Source of the DNA: Burkholderia sp. BCC0322
Lineage (GTDB): Bacteria; Pseudomonadota; Gammaproteobacteria; Burkholderiales; Burkholderiaceae
Assembly (NCBI RefSeq): GCF_902833045.1
Contig: NZ_CADFDU010000003.1
Span: forward strand, 310,001-374,000
DNA: 64,000 nucleotides
Reading direction: 5' to 3'
In this document: piece by piece, positions 9,500 to 18,143 of the stretch
Layout of the letters: each line of letters opens with the position of its first letter
Numbering within the stretch: the first letter of the stretch is position 1
The notes under the pieces: model-generated
Seen by the model: the letters and a program-made list of their open reading frames with translations, nothing else
Told to the model about the DNA's origin: nothing
Database searches by the model: none
Program-made: the position numbers and the translations under genes

Positions 9500-10141
9500 G
9501 TGCAACTGCATAGCTTCTTCAACAGTTCGACATCCTACCGGGTGCGCATTGCGCTTGGGCTGAAAGGGCTGCCGTACGACACGCTGCCGGTGAACATCCG
9601 TATCGGCGAGCATCGCGATGCCAATTACGTCGCGCAGGTGAACCCGTCGGCGTCGGTGCCCGCGCTGGTCGACGGCGATTTCCGTCTCGGCCAGTCGCTC
9701 GCGATCCTCGATTACCTCGACCAGATCCAGCCGGAGCCTCGGCTGATTCCACTCGAACCGCACCGTCGTGCGCGCGTGCTGGAACTCGCGACGCTGATCG
9801 CATGCGACATCCATCCGGTCAACAACCTGCGCGTGCTGCGCTATCTCGACAGCGAGCTGAAGGTCACGCCGCAGCAGAAGACCGCGTGGTACCGGCACTG
9901 GGTCGCGGAAGGGATGGCCGGCGTCGAGCGGCTGCTCGCGCGCGCGGACGCGGGGCCGTGGTGCTTCGGCGACACGCCGACGCTCGCCGATCTATGCCTG
10001 GTGCCGCAGGTCGCGAATGCGTTGCGGATGGATTGCGACCTGAGCGCGTATCCGCGAAGCCTCGCGGTGTTTGAACACGCGCGGCGCGAGCCGGCGTTCG
10101 ACGCGGCACAGCCGCAGCGACAACCGGATTACGTCGCATAA
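9500..10141 (+). CDS. nagL: Zeta-class glutathione S-transferase, maleylpyruvate isomerase
   Basis: 213-residue cytosolic enzyme that uses glutathione to isomerise maleylpyruvate to fumarylpyruvate. The N-terminal FNSSTSYRVRIALGLKGL carries the serine-rich active site of the zeta class (maleylacetoacetate/maleylpyruvate isomerases), and TPTLADLCLVPQ is the typical C-terminal helix motif. It starts at GTG 9500 with GAAAGG upstream. Maleylacetoacetate isomerase is the main alternative, but the gentisate context favours maleylpyruvate. Confidence 0.87.
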   Translation: MQLHSFFNSSTSYRVRIALGLKGLPYDTLPVNIRIGEHRDANYVAQVNPSASVPALVDGDFRLGQSLAILDYLDQIQPEPRLIPLEPHRRARVLELATLIACDIHPVNNLRVLRYLDSELKVTPQQKTAWYRHWVAEGMAGVERLLARADAGPWCFGDTPTLADLCLVPQVANALRMDCDLSAYPRSLAVFEHARREPAFDAAQPQRQPDYVA

Positions 10142-10160
10142 CACGAAGCAGGAGACAGAC

Positions 10161-11369
10161 ATGAGAGAGACAAACAACAGCGGCCGGCGCGTACTCGTGA
10201 TCGGCGGCGGTATCGGCGGGCTCGCGGCGGCGCTCGCGCTCGCGCGCCAGGGCATTCGCGTGAAGCTGCTCGAACAGGCAGGCCAGATCGGCGAGATCGG
10301 CGCGGGGATCCAGCTCGCGGCGAATGCATTCAACGCACTCGACGCGCTGGGTGTCGGCGAGGCTGCGCGCCGCCGGGCGGTGTTCACCGACCGGCTGCAA
10401 CTGATGGATGCGGTCGACGCGCGCGAGGTGGTGCGCATCGATACGGGCGCCGCGTACCGCGAGCGCTTCGGCAATCCGTATGCGGTGATTCATCGCGCCG
10501 ACATTCACCTGTCGATCTACGAGGCGGTCAAGGATCATCCGCTGATCGAATTCCGGACGAGCACGCAGGTGTGCGGCTTCGAGCAGGACGGCAACGGCGT
10601 GACCGTGACCGACCAGCACGGCGAACGTTTTCGCGCCGATGCGGTGATCGGCTGCGACGGCGTGAAATCCGCGATCCGTCATGCGCTGATCGGCGACGCC
10701 CATCGCGTGACGGGCCACGTCGTGTATCGCGCGGTGGTGGACGTCGACAACATGCCGCAGGATCTGCGGATCAATGCGCCGATCGTGTGGGCCGGCCCGC
10801 ATTGCCATCTCGTCCACTATCCGCTGCGCGGCGGGCGGCAGTACAACCTCGTCGTCACGTTCCACAGCCGCGAACAGGAAACCTGGGGCGTGCGCGAGGG
10901 CAGCAAGGAGGAAGTGCTGTCGTACTTCGACGGCATCCATCCACTGCCGAAGCAGATGCTCGACCGGCCGACGTCGTGGAAGCGCTGGGCGACCGCCGAT
11001 CGCGATCCGGTCGAACGCTGGAGCGAGGGCCGTGCGACGGTACTCGGCGACGCCGCGCATCCGATGACGCAATACCTCGCGCAGGGCGCGTGCCAGGCGC
11101 TCGAGGATGCCGTGACGCTCGGCGCGGCCGTGGCACGGACCGACGGCGATTTCGAAGCGGCGTTCTCGCGCTACGAGCGCGTGCGGATTCCGCGCACCGC
11201 GCGCGTGCTGTATTCGGCACGAGAAATGGGGCGGATCTATCACGCGAAGGGCGTCGAGCGGCAGGTGCGCAACGGGCTTTGGGCCGGCCGCACACAGGCG
11301 CAGTTCTACGACGCGCTCGACTGGTTGCACGGCTGGCGTGCCGAGGATTGCCTGAAACCCGTCGCGTAA
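10161..11369 (+). CDS. mhbM: FAD-dependent 3-hydroxybenzoate 6-monooxygenase
   Basis: 402-residue class A flavoprotein hydroxylase. It has the N-terminal VLVIGGGIGGLAAALALA FAD site (about residues 11-28), the DG motif IGCDGVKSAIRHAL and the second FAD motif LGDAAHPMTQYLAQGACQALED. It starts at an ATG with AGGAGA upstream. In this setting it most likely converts 3-hydroxybenzoate to gentisate, as NagX/XlnD/MhbM do. Salicylate 5-hydroxylation normally uses a Rieske oxygenase, so salicylate is a less likely substrate. Substrate inferred from operon context. Confidence 0.85.
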   Translation: MRETNNSGRRVLVIGGGIGGLAAALALARQGIRVKLLEQAGQIGEIGAGIQLAANAFNALDALGVGEAARRRAVFTDRLQLMDAVDAREVVRIDTGAAYRERFGNPYAVIHRADIHLSIYEAVKDHPLIEFRTSTQVCGFEQDGNGVTVTDQHGERFRADAVIGCDGVKSAIRHALIGDAHRVTGHVVYRAVVDVDNMPQDLRINAPIVWAGPHCHLVHYPLRGGRQYNLVVTFHSREQETWGVREGSKEEVLSYFDGIHPLPKQMLDRPTSWKRWATADRDPVERWSEGRATVLGDAAHPMTQYLAQGACQALEDAVTLGAAVARTDGDFEAAFSRYERVRIPRTARVLYSAREMGRIYHAKGVERQVRNGLWAGRTQAQFYDALDWLHGWRAEDCLKPVA

Positions 11370-11448
11370 CGCGCGTTTTCAGCCCGATTCCGGCGGCGCG
11401 CATTTCAACGACATGACGCGCGACCGCCTTCCTGGAGGAGACCCCATC

Positions 11449-12810
11449 ATGGCCGATACGCTGTCCATCGACGTCAGCGAATGGATCGACCGGCATCGCG
11501 TTGCGCCGTTTCAGGCCGCGATCGTCGTCCTGTGCTTTCTGATCGTCGCGATCGACGGGTTCGATACCGCATCGATCGGTTTCATTGCCCCCGTCATCCG
11601 CGCGGAATGGGGCCTGTCGCCCGCGCAGCTCGCCCCTGTGTTCGGTGCGGGGCTTGCCGGGCTGATGGCCGGTGCGCTCGTGTTCGGGCCGTTCGGCGAC
11701 CGGTTCGGCCGCAAGCGCCTGCTGCTCGCCTGCGTGGCGTGCTTCGGCATCGCGAGCGCCGCGTCGGCGAGCGCCGGCGGCCTGACCGAGCTGATCGCGT
11801 GGCGCTTCGTGACCGGGCTCGGGCTCGGCGGCGCGATGCCCAATGCGATCACGCTGACGTCCGAATACTGCCCGGCGCGGCGCCGTTCGCTGCTGGTGAC
11901 GACGATGTTCTGCGGCTTTACGATCGGCTCCGCGCTCGGCGGGCTCGCGGCGGCGTCGCTGATCGAGTATTGCGGCTGGCGCTCGGTGCTCGTCGTCGGC
12001 GGCGCCGCGCCGCTGCTTTTGCTGCCGGTGCTCGCGTGGCGGTTGCCGGAATCGGTGCGCTATCTCGTCAACACCGGCGCGGCTCGCGAGCGGATCGCGG
12101 CGATGCTCGGTCGTATCGCGCCTGATCCGCATCTTCCGAGCGCGTCGTTCATCGCGCCAGCCGGCAAGCCGGCCGGATCGCCGCTTGGCCGCCTGTTCAG
12201 CGCCGACCTGCTGCGCGGCACGCTGCTGCTGTGGCTCGCGTTCTTCATGAGCCTGCTCGTCATCTACCTGCTGTCGAGCTGGCTGCCGACGCTGCTGCGC
12301 ACGACCGGCGCGACGCTGCAGACGGCCGCGCGCGTGACCGCGATGTTTCAGGTCGGCGGCACGTTCGGCGCGATCGTCCTCGGCGGGTTGATGGACCGTT
12401 TCGACCCGCATCGCGTACTGGCCTGCAGCTATGCAGCGGCCGGCGTGTTCGTTGCCGCGATCGGCGTGTTGGCCGCATCGCCGTGGGGCGCCGCGCTCGC
12501 CGTGTTTGCAGCCGGTTTCTGCGTGTCGGGTTCACAGGTTGGCGCGAACGCGCTGTCGGCCGCGTTCTATCCGACCGAGTGCCGCACCACCGGCGTGAGC
12601 TGGGCGAACGGGATCGGCCGTGGCGGCTCGGTGGTCGGATCGATGGCGGGCGGCGCGATGCTGGCGATGGGCGTGCCGTTGCCGACCGCGTTTGCCGTTG
12701 TCGCGGCGCCGTGCGTGATCGCGGGGATGGCGGTGCTGGCGCTCGGCGTGGTCCGTGCCGATGCGGCGCGCATCCCTGCCGCGAAAGCGATTGCGGGCGA
12801 GCAGGCCTGA
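11449..12810 (+). CDS. MFS transporter, aromatic acid:H+ symporter (AAHS) family
   Basis: 453-residue, 12-helix inner-membrane permease. The first helix contains DGFDTASIG, the signature of PcaK/MhpT-type aromatic acid symporters, and the loop 2-3 motif is GPFGDRFGRKRLL. The chosen ATG has GGAGGAG 8-14 bases upstream; an in-frame ATG 36 bases earlier lacks one. As last gene of the gentisate operon it probably imports 3-hydroxybenzoate or gentisate. Confidence 0.87.
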   Translation: MADTLSIDVSEWIDRHRVAPFQAAIVVLCFLIVAIDGFDTASIGFIAPVIRAEWGLSPAQLAPVFGAGLAGLMAGALVFGPFGDRFGRKRLLLACVACFGIASAASASAGGLTELIAWRFVTGLGLGGAMPNAITLTSEYCPARRRSLLVTTMFCGFTIGSALGGLAAASLIEYCGWRSVLVVGGAAPLLLLPVLAWRLPESVRYLVNTGAARERIAAMLGRIAPDPHLPSASFIAPAGKPAGSPLGRLFSADLLRGTLLLWLAFFMSLLVIYLLSSWLPTLLRTTGATLQTAARVTAMFQVGGTFGAIVLGGLMDRFDPHRVLACSYAAAGVFVAAIGVLAASPWGAALAVFAAGFCVSGSQVGANALSAAFYPTECRTTGVSWANGIGRGGSVVGSMAGGAMLAMGVPLPTAFAVVAAPCVIAGMAVLALGVVRADAARIPAAKAIAGEQA

Positions 12811-12856
12811 GCGGAGGAGGGTACAAGACCGCCTGGTGGCAAGCGGTGGGGCGTAA

Positions 12857-12880
12857 CAATATATTAATATATATAATATT
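12857..12880. promoter_or_regulatory. AT-rich palindromic operator with consensus -10, BigR-box-like
   Basis: A sharp AT island in GC-rich DNA. It contains a perfect 14-base palindrome (ATATATTAATATAT, 12859-12872) overlapping a consensus -10 hexamer TATAAT at 12872-12877, 30 bases before the ArsR-family start. BigR repressors of Xylella and Agrobacterium bind an AT-rich palindrome over the -10 of their own operon, which this resembles, so autorepression is likely. Confidence 0.6.
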
Positions 12881-12906
12881 GATTCTTTAATTGTCTCCCT
12901 CCATCG

Positions 12907-13257
12907 ATGAAGGACGATCTTTCCACCGGGTTGCCGGAACCCGACCTGATGCGCGCGGCCGCCGAATCGGCCTGCGCGCTGCTCAAGGTGCTGTCGAATC
13001 CCGACCGGCTTCTGCTGCTCTGCGAACTGTCCCAAGGCGAGCGCTGCGTGAGCGATCTCGAGACAGCGCTGGATATCCGCCAGCCGACGCTGTCGCAGCA
13101 ACTCGGCGTGTTGCGGGATAACGCGCTGGTTCGCACTCGCCGCGAGGGCAAGAACGTCCACTATTCGCTCGACAGCCCGGCCGCGATTGCGGTGATGGCC
13201 GTGCTGTACGAACAGTTCTGCGGCCCCGCCGCGAAGGGGCGGCGCGATGCAGATTGA
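12907..13257 (+). CDS. bigR: ArsR-family repressor, BigR/SqrR-like persulfide sensor
   Basis: 116-residue winged-helix ArsR protein with recognition helix region PTLSQQLGVLRDNALVRTRREG. Cysteines C39 (LLLLCEL) and C105 (YEQFC) are 66 residues apart, the same spacing as the thiol pair of BigR and SqrR that forms a tetrasulfide on sensing hydrogen sulfide or persulfide. It overlaps by 11 bases the first of two YeeE/YedE genes, as in BigR operons. No persulfide dioxygenase (blh) is present here. No clear ribosome site precedes the ATG, so a leaderless or short-leader transcript is possible. Confidence 0.78.
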   Translation: MKDDLSTGLPEPDLMRAAAESACALLKVLSNPDRLLLLCELSQGERCVSDLETALDIRQPTLSQQLGVLRDNALVRTRREGKNVHYSLDSPAAIAVMAVLYEQFCGPAAKGRRDAD

Positions 13258-13681
13258 TGCCCTTCATTTCACGCCGTGGCTGTCGCTGGCCGGCGGCGTG
13301 CTGATCGGGCTCGCGGCCGCGTGGCTCGTCGCGTTCAACGGCCGGATTGCCGGCATCAGCGGCATCGTCGGCGGTCTGTTCACGGCACGCGCGGGCGAGC
13401 GCGACTGGCGCGCCGCGTTCGTCGTCGGGCTGATCGCCGCACCGCTCGTGATGCGCGTCGTCGGGCACCATCCGACGCCGCAGGTCGATGCAGGCTGGGT
13501 CGAATTGGCGGCAGCCGGCCTGCTGGTCGGAGTCGGCACGCGGTATGCGGGCGGTTGCACGAGCGGCCACGGCGTGTGCGGGATGTCACGCGGTGCGCTC
13601 CGTTCGATGGTCGCGACGGCGGTCTTCATGGCCGCCGGCTTCGTGACCGTATTCGTGCGACGGCACGTGCCGGGAGGCTGA
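13247..13681 (+). CDS. YeeE/YedE (DUF395) family membrane protein, first half
   Basis: 144-residue integral membrane protein with four predicted helices and the family signature GGCTSGHGVCGMSRG near residue 103, whose cysteines are thought to relay thiosulfate or sulfide in YeeE-type transporters. It overlaps the repressor gene and is followed 1 base later by a second YeeE-like gene; such half-length pairs are common in BigR operons. Likely role: moving reduced sulfur species across the inner membrane. Confidence 0.82.
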   Translation: MQIDALHFTPWLSLAGGVLIGLAAAWLVAFNGRIAGISGIVGGLFTARAGERDWRAAFVVGLIAAPLVMRVVGHHPTPQVDAGWVELAAAGLLVGVGTRYAGGCTSGHGVCGMSRGALRSMVATAVFMAAGFVTVFVRRHVPGG

Positions 13682-13682
13682 C

Positions 13683-14105
13683 ATGCAGGCAGGATTCGCG
13701 TTTCTGGCGGGGCTGCTGTTCGGCGTCGGCCTCATCGTGTCGGGCATGGCCAATCCGCAGAAAGTGCTCGGTTTTCTCGACCTGGCGGGCCGCTGGGATC
13801 CGTCGCTTGCGTTCGTGATGGCCGGCGCGACGGGCGTGGCCGTGTTCGCGTTCGCATGGGCGAAGCGCCGGGCGCGGTCGTGGCTCGGCTTGCCGATGCA
13901 GTTGCCGGCCGTGCGGGCGATCACCGTGCGCCTGGTTGCCGGAAGTGCCGTGTTCGGCATCGGCTGGGGGATCGCCGGGTTCTGCCCCGGGCCCGCAATC
14001 GTGTCGATCGGCTTCGGGTCGGCGAAGGGGATCGTGTTCGTCGTCGCGATGCTGGCGGGGATGGGGGGATTCGAGTGGGTCGAGCGGCGCAGGAGCGTGC
14101 GGTGA
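13683..14105 (+). CDS. YeeE/YedE (DUF395) family membrane protein, second half
   Basis: 140-residue membrane protein with four hydrophobic segments. It has SGMANPQKVLGFLD near the N-terminus and GWGIAGFCPGPAIVSIG near residue 100; the cysteine of the latter is characteristic. It probably works with the preceding half-protein as a heteromeric sulfur-compound channel under control of the BigR-like repressor. Confidence 0.82.
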   Translation: MQAGFAFLAGLLFGVGLIVSGMANPQKVLGFLDLAGRWDPSLAFVMAGATGVAVFAFAWAKRRARSWLGLPMQLPAVRAITVRLVAGSAVFGIGWGIAGFCPGPAIVSIGFGSAKGIVFVVAMLAGMGGFEWVERRRSVR

Positions 14106-14255
14106 CGTGACCGCCGCGTGCCGAACAGGCTGCGGCGGTTGGACGGTCAAGGTTGGTCGATCCGCATGAGTGCGGTGGAACCGGATCGCTCCGGATCTCC
14201 GCCGGAGGATGCGGTGCCAGCCAGACGCCCCTGGGTGACGCGGCAAGCCGCCATT

Positions 14256-14606
14256 TCAGGAATGCTCGCGCACATGATGGCCGCCGCGTATCCGTCCGGA
14301 CAGCCGGCGCAGGATCGCGCGCCATGCAACGATCAAGCGTCTCGGGCGTGCCGGCTCCACGACCGTCGCGCTGACCGCTCCCGTGCCGTCGGCCGACAGC
14401 GCCACGTGGCCGGCCGTCTCGAGCGTCAGGCATTCGCCCTCGTCGAGCAGGCGGCGAATGTGCTGTGGCTCGTCGGGCAGCCAGTCGAGCCTGCCGTGAC
14501 GCAGCGTGACCGCAAGCGCGCCGTCCAGCGCGATCACCTGGCTGCCCTTGTCGAACCACGCAAAGTGGCTTTGCCCGGCGTCGAGCCGGATGTGATGCGT
14601 TTGCAT
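14256..14606 (-). CDS. DUF2917 domain protein
   Basis: 116-residue soluble protein resembling the DUF2917 family. Its short beta-rich N-terminal part (HHIRLDAGQSHFAWFDKGSQ, then ALDGALAVTLRHGRLDWLPD) looks cupin-like, followed by a basic, arginine-rich C-terminal tail. It is divergent from the MocR-type regulator across about 200 bases, a pairing that recurs in Burkholderia as far as I recall. No catalytic function can be assigned. Confidence 0.65.
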   Translation of the reverse strand: MQTHHIRLDAGQSHFAWFDKGSQVIALDGALAVTLRHGRLDWLPDEPQHIRRLLDEGECLTLETAGHVALSADGTGAVSATVVEPARPRRLIVAWRAILRRLSGRIRGGHHVREHS

Positions 14607-14809
14607 GGCGATTCCCTTTCCCGGTTGCGCGGCCTCGCGACGGCGAGGCGACAGCGTGCGATCAGGTTAGGGAAACGGCCACCGGCGTGACAGATTCAGG
14701 GGCCGGGAATCTGTTGCGGTGCAGACGACGATTTCGCGACGCTGTATCGGTGGGTTTCCCCGGAATCTGTATCTGGCGTGCGATCGGCCGCGCGGGCACG
14801 ATCGCCTGC

Positions 14810-16294
14810 ATGACGCCTTTCACCGATTCATCCCGCCCGCCCTTGCCAATGGACGGCGAACCGCTTTACGAACGGCTCGCCGAGCATTACCGCCGCATCA
14901 TCGCGGCCGGCACGCTGTCGCCCGGCGACCGGATGCCGTCGGTGCGCGCGGTCATGGCACAGCACGGCGTGAGCCTGTCGACCGCGATCCAGGCGTTCCG
15001 GCGGCTCGAGGATACCGGCTGGTGCGAGGCGAAGCCGCGCTCCGGCTACTTCGTGCGGCGCCGCGCGGCGGTCGCGCTCGAAACGCTGCCGGAAAGCGAG
15101 GGGCCACCGCTGAGCGTCGAGCCGCCGTTCGCGGGCCTGCACGAACGCGTATCGCGTGTGATCGATCGCGCGAACGCGGCGCCCGATGCGCTGAATCTCG
15201 GCGGCGCGTCCGCGCTGGCCACGCTGTATCCGGCCGAGCGCCTGCAGGCGCTCGCGATCCGGCTGTTGCGGCGCAAGCCCACCTTGCTGACCGACGCGGG
15301 GCCCGTTGGCGGTTCGCCTGAATTCCGGCAGGCGATGGCCAAGCGCGCGCTGTCGTACGGCGTGACGGTGACGCCGGACGACGTGATGTCGACGAGCGGC
15401 GGCGTCGATGCCGTGAATCTCGCATTGCGCGCGGTGGCGCGCCCCGGCGACACGATCGCGATCGAATCGCCGGCCTTTTTCGGCTTGATCCAGTTGCTCG
15501 AAAGTCTCGGCTTGCGCGCGCTCGAAATCCCGGCCAGCCCGACGACCGGCCTGTCGATCGAGGCGCTCGAAGTGGCGCTGACCGCGTATCCGGACATTCG
15601 GGCCGTGGTGGTCGTGCCGAACCTGCAGAACCCGCTCGGCTGCGTGATGCCCGACGAGCGCAAGGCCGCGCTGGTCTCGCTGTGTTCGCGCCATGGCGTG
15701 GCCGTGATCGAGGACGAGCCTTATCGCGAGCTCGTCGAGGCGCCGCAGCCGGTCAAGCCGGTGAAGGCATGGGACCGCGACGGCACGGTGATCTACTGCC
15801 CGTCGTTTAACAAGGTGCTGGCCCCCGGAATGCGGCTTGGCTGGATAAGCGCGGGGCGCTGGCACGCGCGCGTGAAGATGCTGAAGTTCGCGCACAGCCG
15901 GCACAACGCCGCGTTGCTGCAGGCCGTTGCGGCCGAATTCGTCGGCTCGGGCGCGTTCGATCGCCATCTGCGCCGGTTCCGCGAACAGTTGCGCGTGCAG
16001 CGCGACGTGACGATCGATGCGATCGCGCGGCATTTCCCGGCTGGAACCCGGATGAACCAGCCGCCGGGCGGGATGCTGCTGTGGATCGCACTGCCGGACG
16101 GCGTGCGCTCCGAAGCGCTGTTCGACGCCGCGCTGGCGCACGGGGTCAGAATCGCGCCCGGTTCGATCTTCTCGAATTCCGACCGCTTCGACGGTTATAT
16201 CCGGCTCGCTTGCACGCGCGTGTTCGATGCGGCGCACGAAGCGGCATTCGAAACGCTCGGCCGCCTCGTACGGGAAGCCACGGCAGCCATGTAA
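14810..16294 (+). CDS. MocR/PdxR-type GntR regulator with PLP aminotransferase domain
   Basis: 494-residue chimera. The N-terminal GntR winged helix (LYERLAEHYRRIIAAGTLSPG, then MPSVRAVMAQHGVSLSTAIQAFRRLE, residues about 19-75) is joined to a fold-type I aminotransferase domain. The latter has VVVPNLQNPLG, the IEDEPYREL motif and the probable PLP lysine in CPSFNKVLAPGMRLGW. MocR proteins sense PLP or amino compounds and control adjacent genes; the divergent DUF2917 gene is a natural target. The frame is open upstream to 14687, but the GntR domain begins soon after 14810. Confidence 0.85.
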   Translation: MTPFTDSSRPPLPMDGEPLYERLAEHYRRIIAAGTLSPGDRMPSVRAVMAQHGVSLSTAIQAFRRLEDTGWCEAKPRSGYFVRRRAAVALETLPESEGPPLSVEPPFAGLHERVSRVIDRANAAPDALNLGGASALATLYPAERLQALAIRLLRRKPTLLTDAGPVGGSPEFRQAMAKRALSYGVTVTPDDVMSTSGGVDAVNLALRAVARPGDTIAIESPAFFGLIQLLESLGLRALEIPASPTTGLSIEALEVALTAYPDIRAVVVVPNLQNPLGCVMPDERKAALVSLCSRHGVAVIEDEPYRELVEAPQPVKPVKAWDRDGTVIYCPSFNKVLAPGMRLGWISAGRWHARVKMLKFAHSRHNAALLQAVAAEFVGSGAFDRHLRRFREQLRVQRDVTIDAIARHFPAGTRMNQPPGGMLLWIALPDGVRSEALFDAALAHGVRIAPGSIFSNSDRFDGYIRLACTRVFDAAHEAAFETLGRLVREATAAM

Positions 16295-16312
16295 GCGCGG
16301 TGTCGGCCGGCC

Positions 16313-16344
16313 GGGCTTGCGAATAGGCAAGCCCCGCGGCTTTT
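16313..16344 (+). terminator. Rho-independent terminator of the MocR gene
   Basis: GGGCTTGC and GCAAGCCC form a perfect 8-bp stem with a 6-base loop, 18 bases after the MocR stop codon, followed within 10 bases by TTTT. Confidence 0.6.
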
Positions 16345-16375
16345 CGCGCGACCGACGCCGCCAGCCGCCGCCATT

Positions 16376-16651
16376 TCATCGGCTGGCCGAATGCATGGCG
16401 AGGTGCTGGCGGATCAGCGACAGGTAACGATCGCCGACCGAGAAATCACGCGCGGCGCGGGGCCGTTCGGCCTGACGCAGCGTGGCCGGTGCGCTCATGC
16501 CCAGGTAGCGGCATACGGCGGACGGGAAGGGCTTGCGCGTATGCCCGAGCTGGCGAGCCGCGCGCTCGACGCGGGCATCACCGACCTGGGCACGGAGCCA
16601 CGCCAGCACTTGGCGATCGGCTTCGTTGACGATACGAACCAGATGTTCCAT
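16376..16651 (-). CDS. Small unknown protein under a LexA-like box
   Basis: 91-residue basic protein with no family that I recognise and no signal peptide or membrane helix. The N-terminal half (MEHLVRIVNEADRQVLAWLR, then VERAARQLGHTRKPFPSAV) looks helical; the tail has a tyrosine-rich SVGDRYLSLIRQHLA. The start at 16651 is supported by GAGGTG 5 bases upstream; an in-frame start at 16663 lacks one. An SOS-type operator overlaps the region just upstream, so the gene is probably induced by DNA damage. Function unknown. Confidence 0.65.
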   Translation of the reverse strand: MEHLVRIVNEADRQVLAWLRAQVGDARVERAARQLGHTRKPFPSAVCRYLGMSAPATLRQAERPRAARDFSVGDRYLSLIRQHLAMHSASR

Positions 16652-16660
16652 CGCGCACCT

Positions 16661-16680
16661 CACTGTTCATAAATACAGTA
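16661..16680 (-). promoter_or_regulatory. LexA (SOS) box
   Basis: On the minus strand the sequence is TACTGTATTTATGAACAGTG, matching CTG-N10-CAG and, more strictly, CTGT-N8-ACAG with an AT-rich core, the E. coli-type LexA consensus that beta-proteobacteria share. It ends 10 bases before the ATG of the small gene at 16651. The left side also contributes to a 12-base palindrome, TACAGTACTGTA (16674-16685). Confidence 0.7.
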
Positions 16681-16748
16681 CTGTAAATATAACCAGTGTT
16701 TGCGGCGACCGCAAGCGGGTGCGCGTGCGGCTGGCCGTTCGGCCAGGG

Positions 16749-18143
16749 TCAGCGAGCCGGCACGGCGGTTCGCGCGATCCGGCCAGCAGCGGCAGCGGGC
16801 GCCACGGGGGGAGCGATCTTCGTATAGCGCGCGTCCGTCAGCGTGCCGAGGAACGCGACGATGTCGTCGATTTCCGCATCGGTCAGCGCGGGCGGCGTGC
16901 CGGGCCGGCGGTTCATCGGCGTCGAGTTGACGTTGATGTTGCCGCGATAGGCAGCCGGCACGTCGTCGAACGTTCTGGCCCCGTGATACCAGAAGCCCGG
17001 GTCGGTCGAGCGCGTGTTGTAGAACGCGACCGCGTCGCGCAGCGTCGTGAACACGCCGTTGTGCATGAACGTCTGCTTGACCGCGACGTTGCGCAGCCCG
17101 GGCGTGCGCAGGTAGCCGCACCATTGTGTCGGCTCGGGCCAGCGCAGCCGCCGTGCGGTGTCGCACAAGCCGTTGTCGAAATGGCGCGGATCGCGGTTCG
17201 CCGGCAGCGCGCGGTTGCGCGGCACCGCGATTGCGTCGTAGCCGAAATCGGTGAAGAGCGAACGCTCGGGGCGGCTCGACGTCTCCGACAGCGTATGGCA
17301 GCTCATGCAGTTGCCCTTGTCCGGATTCCGGAACAGCGCGAGCCCGCGCGTCTCGGCCGGTGCGAGCGGTGTGCGCGTGCGCAGGAACGTGTCGAAGCGC
17401 GACGTGAACGGCGCCATCTCGTCGCTCTGCAGATAGGCCTCGACAGCCAGGCCCAGCGCACGCACCAGTTGCTCGGGATCGCGCCGCACCGTCGCGCCGA
17501 AGCGTGCGGCGAGATCGGGCGCGAGTTCGGTCGCGTCGACCTTGTGCAGCAGCGCGGCCGGCGACCGGTTGTTCATCTCGTTCGGGTCGAACAGCGGCCC
17601 GCGAATCTGCTCGGCGAGCGTATCCGCGCGGCCGTCGCTGAACAGGCCGCCGAACGGCGACGGCGCGGGTGCGTCGTCGTCCTGGTAGAAGTGGCGGCGT
17701 GGGACGTAGCGCACATAGAGCAGCGACGGTGCGTTGCGCTGGCTGAAACGCCCGGGCCGGCTGCCTTCCGGCACGCCTGGCCCCGCGAGCGAGGCGGCCG
17801 ACAGCGTTGGCGCGAATGCGCGGCCGGGGTCGTGGCAGCCCGCGCACGACATGCCGCGTGGCTCGGACAATCTCGGATCGAAGAAGATCCGGCGGCCGAG
17901 CGCGACGAGCGTCGGGTCGGGCGCGAAGCGCGCGGTGGCTGCATCGATCTTGCCCGTTACCTGCGGCGTGCCGTTGCCGATCGTGCCGACGACTCGCGAA
18001 GGCGGAGCACCGGGAAGCAGGACCGTTTCGGCCGGCGCGGCGTGAGACGCGAGCGCCACGCCGGCGAGCACGGCAGCGGCGAGGGTGCGCAGCGTCTGCC
18101 GGCCGCGTGCACGGCGGCCGTCACATCGAGCTCCTTCACTCAC
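16749..18143 (-). CDS. Di-heme cytochrome c peroxidase, MauG/CcpA-like
   Basis: Periplasmic di-heme protein of 464 residues. A basic start (RRARGRQ) and hydrophobic run (LAAAVLAGVALASHA) form a signal peptide ending near residue 35. The two c-type heme sites are CAGCH (C100, C103, H104) and CMSCH (C279, C282, H283). LRTPGLRNVAVKQTFMHNG is the family's C-terminal core. The start is a GTG at 18143 overlapping the stop of the upstream phosphoesterase (GTGA). This family reduces peroxide or oxidises protein residues; here it may handle hydroperoxides formed by the upstream lipoxygenase, which is speculation from context. Confidence 0.85.
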   Translation of the reverse strand: MSEGARCDGRRARGRQTLRTLAAAVLAGVALASHAAPAETVLLPGAPPSRVVGTIGNGTPQVTGKIDAATARFAPDPTLVALGRRIFFDPRLSEPRGMSCAGCHDPGRAFAPTLSAASLAGPGVPEGSRPGRFSQRNAPSLLYVRYVPRRHFYQDDDAPAPSPFGGLFSDGRADTLAEQIRGPLFDPNEMNNRSPAALLHKVDATELAPDLAARFGATVRRDPEQLVRALGLAVEAYLQSDEMAPFTSRFDTFLRTRTPLAPAETRGLALFRNPDKGNCMSCHTLSETSSRPERSLFTDFGYDAIAVPRNRALPANRDPRHFDNGLCDTARRLRWPEPTQWCGYLRTPGLRNVAVKQTFMHNGVFTTLRDAVAFYNTRSTDPGFWYHGARTFDDVPAAYRGNINVNSTPMNRRPGTPPALTDAEIDDIVAFLGTLTDARYTKIAPPVAPAAAAGRIARTAVPAR

